Notes: a model not told the origin generated them from the sequence alone. 31,758 nt of DNA from MGIIb-Q1 sp964342465 (GCA_964342465.1 CAYFFQ010000021.1:1-31758); one strand, 5' to 3'. Positions 1-8,283 are shown, counted from the stretch's first letter. Program-made: numbers and translations.

Positions 1-63
1 TGTTGACAGGGCAGAGTAATCGAACGCCGATTCACTCAGTTGGGAAGCATCGGAATTCACTCA

Positions 64-1605
64 TCATGCATCTTGTTTTCGCATGGCGAGAGTACCCCGC
101 GCAAAGAGAAGTGAAAGTAGACAGACAACCAAGGCGGCGAAGGCCGCAGCCGCAGCCGCAGCACTGGCAACTGCAAAACCAGAATCCGCAAGTCCAGAAT
201 CGGCTAACCCGGCAATCCCCGCGCCAGCCCCACCACTTCCGAAAACCTCACCAGCACCGGCGAACTCACCAGAATCCGCAAGTCCAGAATCGGCAAACCC
301 GTCAATCCCCGCGCCAGCCCCACTACTTCCGGTAGCCCCACCACTTCCGGCAACCCCACCAACACCCCCGTCAAGAGTGGCGTGAGCGGGAATCAAGTAG
401 AGGCAGAAGAGGATGCTGACGCAAATCCCCACCCACAGAATCCGCGTGTAGTTCCACGGTTTGTCACCCACCTGAATACGCGCTAGAGAAGGACTTGCCC
501 ATGTGTGGAAGAGCCAAGCGATTAGCAGTAAATTGAACGGCCCAGTCGCCATGTCTGAATAATCGGGAAAGAGTTCTCCGAGGGCGAACGGCCCAATGAA
601 ATACCCGAAAGCAGCGCCGAGCGGGGCCAAAATCGCACAGGTCAGGAGTGCCTGTCTGTAGCGATGAGCCAACTTGTCAAGGTCATCCCTCACCTCCCCG
701 AACCACGAGGTCAAGACCGCCCTAAGCGAGAGAACAGGCCCATATCCGGCGATGAAACCGAGCCAGGCTATCTGAAAAACCGCCACATCCTCAGGAGTCG
801 CAAGAACCCCGAGCAAGAGTTTTTCGATTCTGACATTGACGACGAGCGCCGCTCCCGCCACCAAGAAGGGAAATCCAGCCCTGACCAACTCTCTGCTGTC
901 CATATCCGCGGTCTCAGGTAGATTCGATTGTGCACCATCCAACTCAGTCTCATCTTCCACCGATTTTGCCAAACGTTGCCTACAGAGAAGAATGGCGACG
1001 AAGAGGGAAGAGGCTGGGCCGATGGCGGTAGCCAGTGCGAGGTCGGTCAGCGACTCGGACCACATCACCATCAGCAGAGCGACAATCATTCGGTCCACAA
1101 CCCTGACTACAGCTTCGAGTCGCGCCTCCCCGAGCGAGCGCAATGCAGCACGGTATGAGTAGGTGAATACCTGTAGACCGGCAGCGAGGAAGAGCAGAAA
1201 CGCTGCCTTCTCCCAACTCGGATTGACGGTTCCCGCGACCATCAGGATAGTGAGAGAAATTCCCAAGAAGATGATGAACTGGAGTTTGCCAACCCGGACA
1301 AGCAATTCGGAGAGTCTGCTCGCCATTCTTCCTCCATCACGGGCAATCAGCGTCGGAAGGCCGAGGTCGATACACATCACACCGACATGGAAGAGGTCGA
1401 GCAGAAGGACGAACATCCCATACTCATCGGAGAGAAGAACCCTCGTCAATATCACATGTATGACGATTCCAAGGAGCAGATTTGCCCCATCCGCTCCGGA
1501 CAACCAGACCGTATCTCTGTGTGGAACTACCTTGCGCAGTCGGGGTATTTCGCCATCCCCACCCACATTACCTACCCTTTGAGAGGCGAGAGAGGGTCTG
1601 TCCAC
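64..1605 (-). CDS. Polysaccharide/lipid-linked oligosaccharide flippase (Wzx/MATE-like)
   Basis: Predicted to move lipid-linked glycans across the cytoplasmic membrane for exopolysaccharide or surface-glycan assembly. The 513-aa product is polytopic: hydrophobic helices begin near residue 40 (LLLGIVIHVILTRVLL) and recur to the C-terminus, with the N-terminal pattern of the polysaccharide-synthesis/Wzx branch of the MOP superfamily. The GTG start lies immediately after the stop codon of the upstream glycosyltransferase gene, with a GGGTGG motif 4-5 nt before it, so the two are co-transcribed. Oddity: the loop between the last two membrane helices (about residues 407-475) is an expanded Gly/Ala/Ser/Asp tract made of a 30-aa repeat. 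Family membership comes from fold-level pattern; the substrate is unknown. Confidence 0.8.
   Translation of the reverse strand: MDRPSLASQRVGNVGGDGEIPRLRKVVPHRDTVWLSGADGANLLLGIVIHVILTRVLLSDEYGMFVLLLDLFHVGVMCIDLGLPTLIARDGGRMASRLSELLVRVGKLQFIIFLGISLTILMVAGTVNPSWEKAAFLLFLAAGLQVFTYSYRAALRSLGEARLEAVVRVVDRMIVALLMVMWSESLTDLALATAIGPASSLFVAILLCRQRLAKSVEDETELDGAQSNLPETADMDSRELVRAGFPFLVAGAALVVNVRIEKLLLGVLATPEDVAVFQIAWLGFIAGYGPVLSLRAVLTSWFGEVRDDLDKLAHRYRQALLTCAILAPLGAAFGYFIGPFALGELFPDYSDMATGPFNLLLIAWLFHTWASPSLARIQVGDKPWNYTRILWVGICVSILFCLYLIPAHATLDGGVGGVAGSGGATGSSGAGAGIDGFADSGLADSGEFAGAGEVFGSGGAGAGIAGLADSGLADSGFAVASAAAAAAAFAALVVCLLSLLFARGTLAMRKQDA
181..360. repeat. 90-bp tandem repeat inside the flippase gene
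   Basis: Two near-identical copies start at 181 and 271 (both begin AGAATCCGCAAGTCCAGAAT). They encode the Ala/Gly/Ser/Asp-rich loop of the flippase. The period is divisible by three, so copy-number change keeps the reading frame. Confidence 0.85.
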
Positions 1606-2721
1606 CTAACCACCCACCAAATCACGAAGACGACTGTAGAGGGCATCACTGCTCTTCTGCCAGTCGAACTCCGCCTCCGCTTCCAAACGTGCCGATTTTC
1701 CCAGAGCCGCAAGGTCTCTGCCGAGCAGGTCTTGAACAGCGTCAGCCCATTCATCCATCGGTGCATTGTGCCTGACCAATTTCACCCAACTCCTCTCGCC
1801 GATACTGCGGTGAGGCGTGATGTCTGAGAGGACCATCGGAAGCCCCGCAGCAGCCCATTCACGGATTTTCAGCGGGCTGGCAAGCCGCCAAATCTCGCTG
1901 TCAGGAAGAGGGAACAGACCGATGTGTGCGGTGGCTAAAAGTGGCGGAATCTCAGGTGCAGGCACCGCCCCTTCGACCTTCAGCCACGGGTGGAGCAGAG
2001 CCATTTTCTGCAATTTTGTCAGCGAATCTCCACTGCCGACTAGCAACATCGAGAACTCCAGACCCCTCGCTGCGAGTACCTCACCGATTCTGACCAAGCG
2101 AGCGACCTCTCTGACCTCATCGAGTCGGCCATGATAGACGATTGTGGTCGGCTCAGTCATCTCGGAGGGGATGAACTGTGAGACATCAACGCCCGCTTCA
2201 AGAATGGTCACGGGATGGATTGACATCCCTGCATCATCAATCCATTCTGCGAGGGCCGGCGACTTCAGCACCGAGCCGGCGGCGCCATGCTTCGCCGCCA
2301 AGCGATAGGCACGCCGGTATTCGAACCACTGCAGCCGGCCGGCGATGGAACGGAAGACCGGGGGGCTTCTGTCGACGAGCAACCACGGTACGCCACCCCT
2401 CTCCAACGCCTTGTAGCAACCCGCTACTGCCTGCCATTCCACCAAAGCGGCATCGAATCGTGAATCCAGCATAGCCTTCGGCAGACTTCTCTTCAGTGAA
2501 CGGGAGAATGTCAGCCAACCCAAGCCGGTCCTACGAGAACGGTTGGCGGGGATATGGGTGTGTCCACTTTCTCGGAGGACCGAGATTGCACCCGAGTCCA
2601 CCTGTGGGGTGATGAAAGTGATTTCGCACCCCCTGTCTGAAAGTGAATCTGCGACTCTTAGTTGCGTCGTGCTGGCGAAGTCCTCGCCGAGCCGTTTTGC
2701 ACTCGCCCATAGCACTCGCAC
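1606..2721 (-). CDS. Glycosyltransferase family 4 (GT-B fold)
   Basis: Predicted cytosolic transferase of a sugar from a nucleotide-sugar donor to a growing glycan. The 371-aa protein has the two-Rossmann-domain layout of GT4 enzymes: an N-terminal acceptor domain (VLWASAKRLGEDF at the start), a hinge near residues 185-200 (VYHGRLDEVREV), and a C-terminal donor-binding motif PLKIREWAAAGLPMV near residues 285-300, where the Glu corresponds to the GT4 E-x7-E region. It starts at GTG, about 25 nt downstream (minus strand) of a TATA-like box centred at 2746, so the transcript is probably leaderless. The flippase follows with no gap. The exact sugar cannot be told. Confidence 0.82.
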   Translation of the reverse strand: MRVLWASAKRLGEDFASTTQLRVADSLSDRGCEITFITPQVDSGAISVLRESGHTHIPANRSRRTGLGWLTFSRSLKRSLPKAMLDSRFDAALVEWQAVAGCYKALERGGVPWLLVDRSPPVFRSIAGRLQWFEYRRAYRLAAKHGAAGSVLKSPALAEWIDDAGMSIHPVTILEAGVDVSQFIPSEMTEPTTIVYHGRLDEVREVARLVRIGEVLAARGLEFSMLLVGSGDSLTKLQKMALLHPWLKVEGAVPAPEIPPLLATAHIGLFPLPDSEIWRLASPLKIREWAAAGLPMVLSDITPHRSIGERSWVKLVRHNAPMDEWADAVQDLLGRDLAALGKSARLEAEAEFDWQKSSDALYSRLRDLVGG

Positions 2722-2740
2722 GGTGCGGCGATATGCTGAC

Positions 2741-2750
2741 CCCTATATCG
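2741..2750. promoter_or_regulatory. Putative shared TATA box of two divergent leaderless promoters
   Basis: TATAT at 2744-2748 lies in the 51-bp gap between divergent glycosyltransferase genes. Its centre is 25 nt from the minus-strand start (2721) and 27 nt from the plus-strand start (2773), both the archaeal TATA-to-TSS distance. The BRE side is purine-rich for the minus-strand gene (GTAGGTGCG) and poor for the plus-strand gene. No second TATA is visible in the gap. Confidence 0.55.
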
Positions 2751-2772
2751 CACCTACATCTCCGAACCACCG

Positions 2773-3810
2773 ATGGCGCAGCGGATGAGGCGAGTTCTGC
2801 ACCTCGGACCCGTTCAGAGCCGAGGCGGGATGCAGGCGACTATCCGCCACCATCTGCGCCACTCACCCCCCCACTGGAAGTGTGAATCAATCAACACCCA
2901 TGTCGATGGTTCTGCGTGGGCGAAGTTGATGGCTTGGCGCACCGCCAAGCGGGAATTGAAACAGATGTTGGGAGACTCTCCCCCCGACTTGGTTCACATC
3001 CATACCGCCACGAGGTATTCTTGGTGGCGAAAGTCCCGCGCCACAAGAATGTGTATCGCCCACGACATCCCCACCGTACTGCAGGTTCACGCCGGCAATT
3101 TTCATCTCTATCTGTCGAACAGACCGAAGGCGCTGGCTGAGTTCATGAAACTCGCCGCCCACCCACTCGTCACCACTGTTGCACTGACCCCCCGTCACAA
3201 GAGGGAGTTGGGATTGGGAGATATGGCTGTCATCGGTTCGCCAGCCCCACCCGTCAAGGAGGTAGACCCATCCACGAGAGACCGTAATCTGATGGTCTTG
3301 TTGGCCCGCCCATCTCCCGTCAAAGGCCACCGGCTGGCCATCTCCGTGATTCAGGAGTTGCGCTCTCGGGGAAGAGATGTTCACCTCCACCTATCTGGGC
3401 TGACACCCTCACACCCCTGGGTTTCAGGATTTGGCCCCGAACAGGGAATCCACGCCCGCGGGTGGTTGAGTGGGGAAGAGAAGGAACAACTTCTCGAAAG
3501 TGCTGGAATGCTATTGATTCCGTCGAAATATGAGGGTATGCCGGTGGCGGCGATGGAGGCTCTGTCCTGCGGTCTTCCCGTCGTCGCCTCCTCCGCCTGT
3601 GAAGGCATCCTCGGCGGCGGCGGAGTGATAATCCGCAGCCTTGAAGCCGAAGATTGGGTGGAGAATCTAGAGTCACTGCTCGATGATGAGGCGAGGTGGG
3701 AGGAGATGTCGATTCAGGGTCCGATGGCGGTGCGGAACCAGACACCCGACAGACTTGGAGAGCGATGGGCTCGGCTCTACGAGTCGGCAATCAAGGTGGT
3801 GAAGGAATGA
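2773..3810 (+). CDS. Glycosyltransferase family 4 (GT-B fold)
   Basis: Predicted glycan-assembly glycosyltransferase, 345 aa. The N-terminus has the GT4 acceptor-domain pattern LHLGPVQSRGGMQATIRHHL. The donor domain begins near residue 175 (MVLLARPSPVKGHRLAI) and carries the classic motif SKYEGMPVAAMEALSCGLPV around residues 252-272, including the E-x7-E glutamates. The ATG lies 27 nt from the TATA box shared with the divergent glycosyltransferase, suggesting a leaderless mRNA. Its TGA overlaps the ATG of the next gene by four bases (ATGA), so the two are translationally coupled. Substrate unknown. Confidence 0.88.
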   Translation: MAQRMRRVLHLGPVQSRGGMQATIRHHLRHSPPHWKCESINTHVDGSAWAKLMAWRTAKRELKQMLGDSPPDLVHIHTATRYSWWRKSRATRMCIAHDIPTVLQVHAGNFHLYLSNRPKALAEFMKLAAHPLVTTVALTPRHKRELGLGDMAVIGSPAPPVKEVDPSTRDRNLMVLLARPSPVKGHRLAISVIQELRSRGRDVHLHLSGLTPSHPWVSGFGPEQGIHARGWLSGEEKEQLLESAGMLLIPSKYEGMPVAAMEALSCGLPVVASSACEGILGGGGVIIRSLEAEDWVENLESLLDDEARWEEMSIQGPMAVRNQTPDRLGERWARLYESAIKVVKE

Positions 3811-5090
3811 CTCCCTTCGAGGTTTTCTTCTTCGCTCAGGTCGGATTCGCCTCGCTCACGCTGTTCCCATTTCTGGTGCACGATTGGCTCAACCGTCGAT
3901 GGTGTGCCACTATTCCGATGCCACTTTGTCCGCAGGTGAGTGGCGAACAACTACCCAAAATGACCGTCGCCATCTGTGTGCGCGATGAGGAGTTGGTGGT
4001 GGCGGGGAAACTCAGTGACCTCTTTCGCACAGATTATCCCAAGGAGAAACTGGAGGTGTTGGTGGTTGACACCGGCTCTTCAGACCGGACGATGCGAGAG
4101 GTGGAGGGGTGGATAGGTACCTCGCCGGACTTCGGGTCACGGGTCAGACTGCTGTCAACGACCGGTATAGGTGGCAAGTCGGCCGCAGTCAATCTCGCCT
4201 TGGCCGAGTGCGAGGCGGATAGTGAGGTGTTTGTGCTTACCGATGCGGATTCACGATTGGCTGTTGGCGCCCTCGAGAGAATCGGAAGTTGGTTTCTAAA
4301 CCAAGAAATCGGCGCCGTCTGTGGCCGTCAGATTCCGATTGGCAGTGATGGTAGACCCTTGGCTGATTCCAGTGGTTATCGCACCTATTACAACAGGGCG
4401 AGAGAGGCAGAGAGCCGCCTCGACTCGACGGCGATATTCGAAGGCTCTCTCGCTGCATATCGTCGTGACGCCATCAACGCCGGCGTGATCGCTGATTCCA
4501 ACGCCGACGATTCACAGTTGGCATTGGAGACGAGAAAACAGGGTTTCAGAGCCATCCATGACCCACAACTCCGCTTCTACGAAGCGATCCCCAACACTCT
4601 CGCTGCAATCCACAGCCAACGGGTCAGGAGAGCTCAGGGATTAGTCAGGCACATCTGGAATAATCGCGAGATGTTGGCTTCAGATAGGTACGGTGGTGCA
4701 ATACGGATGACGATGCGAGGCATGTTCCATCTCCATGTTCTGATGCCGTTCTGCGCCCTCTTCGCCCTCGCCTTCACCGTCGGAACACAGATGGCATCCA
4801 TCCGCCTTTTCATCTCCGACGGGTTGTTCAGCGACCCCCTGGTCCTGACCGTACACATCCTGAATGGTTTGACCCTTCTGTCCATCATCACCCCTCCGTT
4901 CATCATGCATAGTGGGCGGTCCGGTGAGAGGAACAGATACAATTCGATGTCTGTGGCGACCTCTTTCACCCACGCCATGTTGGTCTTGGTTTGGGTCCAC
5001 ATCAGAATAGTTCTGGGGTTCAAATCACATATCTGGAGGCCGATAAGTGAGGTCAGAGAGGCCATCCACAAGTTTGACCAAAGGGCTTGA
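3807..5090 (+). CDS. Glycosyltransferase family 2, membrane-anchored
   Basis: Predicted processive or polyprenol-linked GT2 sugar transferase, 427 aa. An N-terminal membrane helix is followed by a GT-A domain: MTVAICVRDEE opens it, VVDTGSSDRT is the nucleotide-binding loop, FVLTDADSR holds the DxD metal site, and QRVRRAQGLVRHIW resembles the Q-x-x-R-W region. Several C-terminal hydrophobic helices follow (LMPFCALFALAFTVG onward), as in cellulose/hyaluronan synthase-like enzymes. The chosen ATG at 3807 overlaps the preceding stop and has GGTGGTGAAGGA directly upstream; an upstream in-frame extension is rejected because it would overlap the GT4 gene by over 100 bases. Likely makes part of the polymer exported by the neighbouring flippase. 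Confidence 0.88.
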   Translation: MTPFEVFFFAQVGFASLTLFPFLVHDWLNRRWCATIPMPLCPQVSGEQLPKMTVAICVRDEELVVAGKLSDLFRTDYPKEKLEVLVVDTGSSDRTMREVEGWIGTSPDFGSRVRLLSTTGIGGKSAAVNLALAECEADSEVFVLTDADSRLAVGALERIGSWFLNQEIGAVCGRQIPIGSDGRPLADSSGYRTYYNRAREAESRLDSTAIFEGSLAAYRRDAINAGVIADSNADDSQLALETRKQGFRAIHDPQLRFYEAIPNTLAAIHSQRVRRAQGLVRHIWNNREMLASDRYGGAIRMTMRGMFHLHVLMPFCALFALAFTVGTQMASIRLFISDGLFSDPLVLTVHILNGLTLLSIITPPFIMHSGRSGERNRYNSMSVATSFTHAMLVLVWVHIRIVLGFKSHIWRPISEVREAIHKFDQRA

Positions 5091-5112
5091 GGAGAGGTCA
5101 ACGGAGCACAGT

Positions 5113-5186
5113 AAAAAAAAATGGCCCCCGCCAAGTCCCCTCCGAAGAGGCAACCTGACGAGGGCCGTGTTCGTCTGTCTTGAATT
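5113..5186 (-). terminator. Terminator of the pilin gene with a conserved 3'-UTR element
   Basis: Read on the minus strand, 43-67 nt after the pilin stop there is a sequence containing CAGACGAACACGGCCC. Its GGCCC arm (5162-5166) pairs with GGGCC (5123-5127) across an inner hairpin GAGG-loop-CCTC type, followed at once by nine Ts (5121-5113). The leader element (5162-5186) is almost identical to one at 20711-20735, downstream of another minus-strand gene. Confidence 0.75.
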
Positions 5187-5228
5187 GGTTTCACTTGAGC
5201 AGTGGTTAGACTACGCTAGTGCATGCGC

Positions 5229-5720
5229 TCAGTCGACGATTGCAGCACCGTCGCCAGCAACGGTGTTGCCAGCGTGCAGTACGGCGATGTCAACAGGGCA
5301 GCCCTGTGCGCTGCAGATGTCTGCGGTGCCTTCCGCGAGGAAGATGAACTCACCCGCTTCCCACGCGCTTGCGGAGGAGCCGGATGATTGCACGATATCG
5401 CACTCATCGCCTGCAGTAACGCTACAGGTGTAGACGTTGTCACCAACCATCAGGGTGATTGAAACGAACGACCATGCTAGTTCGTCCTTTCCAGTCATCT
5501 TCAGGAGGATGAGCGTGTCGTTTGCACCAACGCTCGCTGCATCATCTGCGTCCTCTGCTGTGTAGGTGTTCAGGGTGCTGGCTGAGGTGTCAGTGCCCTC
5601 ACTTGCCAGGTTGTTCGCCCACACATACAGTACTCCGGCCAGCACAACGGTGATCGCTACCATCAAGATGGTTGCAATGACCGGGCTGACAGCCTGCTCA
5701 TTCTTTTCGTTCTTCAACAT
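5229..5720 (-). CDS. Archaeal type IV pilin-like protein
   Basis: Predicted pilin subunit or pseudopilin of a surface adhesion pilus. The 163-aa protein opens with the archaeal class III signal: a short charged leader (MLKNEKNEQA), then VSPVIATILMVAITVVLAG, the hallmark of the archaeal Pilin_N family, cut by prepilin peptidase near the QA/V junction. The rest is a small hydrophilic head with four cysteines (near residues 83, 90, 135 and 140) that could form disulfides. The start ATG has GAGG 8 nt upstream. It stands alone, with a long AT-rich upstream region and its own strong terminator, so it is probably monocistronic and strongly expressed. No pilus-assembly ATPase or peptidase is in the window. 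Confidence 0.88.
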   Translation of the reverse strand: MLKNEKNEQAVSPVIATILMVAITVVLAGVLYVWANNLASEGTDTSASTLNTYTAEDADDAASVGANDTLILLKMTGKDELAWSFVSITLMVGDNVYTCSVTAGDECDIVQSSGSSASAWEAGEFIFLAEGTADICSAQGCPVDIAVLHAGNTVAGDGAAIVD

Positions 5721-5734
5721 TTTCAGTCCTCATT

Positions 5735-5748
5735 CCCCCAGCGGGGGG
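5735..5748. promoter_or_regulatory. C5/G5 hairpin in the pilin leader region
   Basis: CCCCCAGCGGGGGG lies 15-28 nt upstream of the pilin start codon and could form a 5-bp GC hairpin in the mRNA leader. TATA-like candidates for the minus strand lie further upstream: TTAATATC near 5771-5777 and CTATATAATC near 5845-5854. Only the more distal one would place the whole hairpin in the transcript. Confidence 0.35.
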
Positions 5749-5911
5749 TACTCCGTCCCATGAAGCCCATTGATATTAAGATAACTGCCGACTTGAATCA
5801 CCCTTGCGCCGCTTCTAAACGCTATACTGCGTTGAAGTGGCTTGATTATATAGAGTATCGGATAAAAAAAACTAACACGCGCCGAGGCCGTTGGTACAAT
5901 CAATTTGTAGC

Positions 5912-5932
5912 GGCGCGATTAATCATCGCGCC
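5912..5932. repeat. Perfect 8-bp inverted repeat in intergenic DNA
   Basis: GGCGCGAT (5912-5919) and ATCGCGCC (5925-5932) are exact reverse complements around a 5-base spacer TAATC, in an AT-rich stretch upstream of the pilin gene. It could be a regulator site or a hairpin; no T-run follows, so it is not an obvious terminator. Confidence 0.6.
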
Positions 5933-6096
5933 TATTACGCCTAATAATTGAATTATGATAACATCATCAATCGGAGAGAGACTCTTTCTTCGTTCCACAG
6001 ACACCACTCCCACATTCGGCGATGCGTGGGGCATGCTCTCTGGTGAATACAAGGATTGCATGATGGCTGCGGTGTGGAAACCAACCCACCATGCGA

Positions 6097-6340
6097 ACAG
6101 GCTTCACTACGCGAACAGGCGACCATGTCCGAATCGAAATCACACTGGTGGCCCCCTGCCAGACACGGCCCAGCCTCCGCGGATTCTGAAATCCCCTCTG
6201 ATGCGATGGCGCACAGGCTTCACTACGCGAACAGGAGACCATGTCCGAATCGAAATCACACTGGTGGCCCCCTGCCAGACACGGCCCAGCCTCCGCGGAT
6301 TCTGAAATCCCCGCTGATGCGATGGCGCACAGCCCACAGA
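6097..6340. repeat. 116-bp intergenic tandem repeat (two full copies plus a partial third)
   Basis: Copies run 6097-6212 and 6213-6328, with about two mismatches; a degenerate third begins at 6329 (ACAGCCCACAGACATGGCCC). The 853-bp gap 5721-6573 shows no credible gene apart from a possible 20-codon minus-strand ORF near 6440-6500 (MKKLRTIIKNDF start) that I do not call. The period is not a multiple of three, which argues against coding. Confidence 0.85.
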
Positions 6341-6573
6341 CATGGCCCAGCCCACGCGGAACCTGAAGGGTGAACAGGGAGAGAGGCCAGCGTAGAGGGG
6401 ATGGGATGCACACTCAACGAAGAACACTCAACAGCCCTGTTCAATACACCCCTAGGTGCGATAGCATAAAATCGTTTTTAATGATGGTTCGCAGTTTTTT
6501 CATTCTTCAAACCTTTCCGAGGTGGTGATTCTAAAGTCGGAAAAGCGCAACATCCGAGCATTCCGAGTCGCTC

Positions 6574-7587
6574 TCAGATGGTGGTCAGAACCTCTGCGCC
6601 ACCCGATGTTATCCAAACAGTGTGCTCGTATTGGGCGACCATCCCCCCATCGGTGCACCTCAGCAGATGGTATGTTTCGATGAACCGGATGTTCAGAAGT
6701 TTCTTCATCAGGGCGTTCCATTTGCTCTGCAGTCCCTCCTCCGATTCATTCGGAAACGGCTTCTTCATCAGTGGAAACGCCCATCTCTCGGCAAACGGAA
6801 GGGTGTGATAGCGCTCCTCGATGTAGCGCGCCATCGTCGCCCCGAGCGGCTTCAACTTCTTTTTCGCCAGCGCCTTCTTGACGGAGACATCGCCAGTGAC
6901 TCTCCAGATGTTGGAAGAATGGCGGGGCGCCACGTTCTCGATAAGGCCCTGCTCTCCGGTGGTGTTGAATGGCTCCACCGCAAAAACACAATTTTCTGGA
7001 ACGGTTCCTCGGAAAGATGGGTTCTCCGCACCACAGGCGAACGACGGCACACTCGTGCCTGCATGCAGATTGAAGATTTCGAGTTGATGGCCGCACAGGT
7101 TGCTGATGGCTTGGAATCCTGCATCCCGCTGAACTTGTTCGGCAGCAGCGCCGACCTCATGCCATGGGCGGCCGGGATGCATCATCTCGATTGAGGCGTC
7201 GCGTGCTTCCTTGGCGGCCCTAATCTGGTCGGTGTGGTTGCCTCCTCCCCCTACCTCAACTGTCAGTGCGTTGTCTCCGATGGCGCCATTCACATGCACA
7301 CCTATATCCAATTTCACTAAGTCTCCCTTGCGGAAGACCATCTCATCCTCAAGGCATTCCGGTCTGGTCAGAGAGTGGTCGGTGGTGTAGTGTGCGGCGA
7401 TGTCATTGACTGCTATGGTGGTCGGGAATGCCGGTTCTCCGCCATGGCGATGGATGTATCGCTCCGCATTCTCGATGATTTCGTTCCAAGACACACCGAC
7501 CTTGATATCGTCCTTGATATCCTCTAGAGCGCGCCGTGCGACATGACCGGCGTCCTTCCAATACTTCATGCCATCCTCGTCGACCAT
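6574..7587 (-). CDS. map: Methionine aminopeptidase (archaeal type II)
   Basis: Removes the initiator Met from nascent proteins in the cytosol. The 337-aa pita-bread fold shows catalytic His66 (IAAHYT) and the metal ligands Asp94 (KLDIGVHVNG), Asp105 (GAIGDNALTV), His167 (LCGHQLE), Glu205 (FAVEPF) and Glu321 (YEHTVWI). An inserted helical segment between about residues 225 and 300 matches the type II class. The ATG at 7587 is preceded by GGAGGTGA with 4-nt spacing and overlaps the end of the Sua5 gene by 22 nt. A second ATG at 7569 (ATGA overlap) is possible but lacks such a site. Last gene of the minus-strand run. Confidence 0.95.
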   Translation of the reverse strand: MVDEDGMKYWKDAGHVARRALEDIKDDIKVGVSWNEIIENAERYIHRHGGEPAFPTTIAVNDIAAHYTTDHSLTRPECLEDEMVFRKGDLVKLDIGVHVNGAIGDNALTVEVGGGGNHTDQIRAAKEARDASIEMMHPGRPWHEVGAAAEQVQRDAGFQAISNLCGHQLEIFNLHAGTSVPSFACGAENPSFRGTVPENCVFAVEPFNTTGEQGLIENVAPRHSSNIWRVTGDVSVKKALAKKKLKPLGATMARYIEERYHTLPFAERWAFPLMKKPFPNESEEGLQSKWNALMKKLLNIRFIETYHLLRCTDGGMVAQYEHTVWITSGGAEVLTTI

Positions 7588-8279
7588 TTTCTCACCTCCT
7601 CCTCTGAAACGATACCTTCTCTGAGTACCTGTAGTTGCTCACCCGATGTCAAGGAGCCGTAGTCATCGCAGCGTATCAAAGTAGTGGGGGGGTCCCCCGA
7701 ACAAACCCCATGCACAACATGATGTTCTGAAATTCCGAGTGAATTCGCCGCCTTCAGGCAATCCGCCAATGGTTCCTCACCGCTCGGATTGGCGCTGGTG
7801 GCGGTGAGTGGACCTACTTCGAGAAGCAGGCTTCGGCTCGGCTCGCATTCGACGATTCGCACTGCGACCTCCTCACCTCCTACCCTCTCGTCCATCTCAC
7901 GCAGAGCGGGTAGAACCACCGTCAGCACCCCGCTTGGAAATGAAGAGAAAAGACTCACGACACTCTCTGGGACGACAACCCATTCGCCAGCCTGCTCCAG
8001 CGATGCGAAGGCGAGTGAGACCTTCATCTCAGCGGGGCGTTCTTTCAACTCATACAGTCGGTCAAGAGCGTCACGGCTCGGAATCGTCCCGAGGGCGGGA
8101 AGGTTCGTCGTCGGAAAGATGATTGGAAATCCACTCCGGACTCGGCGCACTATAGCGTCACTCACCCCACATCCGCTCGTCATATCGTCCGTCCGTATCA
8201 CTCCCTCCTCTTGAATGAACCCGTTCAGAGGCGAATCACCACCCCCTCCATCCACACCGGATGGGCGGTTCAACCGCAA
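7566..8279 (-). CDS. Sua5/YrdC/YciO-type threonylcarbamoyl-AMP synthase
   Basis: Predicted to make L-threonylcarbamoyladenylate from Thr, bicarbonate and ATP for the t6A37 modification of ANN-decoding tRNAs. YrdC features are FPTTNLPALG and LYELKERP (nucleotide/Thr-binding face), GPLTATSANPSG (the S-x-N signature) and the closing TTLIRCDDYG...VLREG. It is short (about 237 aa) and lacks the extra C-terminal Sua5 domain. The start is uncertain: TTG at 8279 or 8273 (TGAGGGA upstream), CTG at 8228 (GGTGGTGA 7 nt upstream), or ATG at 8183, just before the conserved core. It overlaps map by 22 nt. Confidence 0.85.
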   Translation of the reverse strand: MRLNRPSGVDGGGGDSPLNGFIQEEGVIRTDDMTSGCGVSDAIVRRVRSGFPIIFPTTNLPALGTIPSRDALDRLYELKERPAEMKVSLAFASLEQAGEWVVVPESVVSLFSSFPSGVLTVVLPALREMDERVGGEEVAVRIVECEPSRSLLLEVGPLTATSANPSGEEPLADCLKAANSLGISEHHVVHGVCSGDPPTTLIRCDDYGSLTSGEQLQVLREGIVSEEEVRKWSTRMA

Positions 8280-8283
8280 TCCC

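Noticed and set aside
5967..6444. Several overlapping frames in the 116-bp repeat region
   Set aside because: They exist in many frames, the repeat period breaks the frame, and no ribosome site or TATA supports them.
6440..6500. 20-codon minus-strand ORF beginning MKKLRTIIKND
   Set aside because: Too short, only a weak upstream AAGG, and nothing else supports translation.
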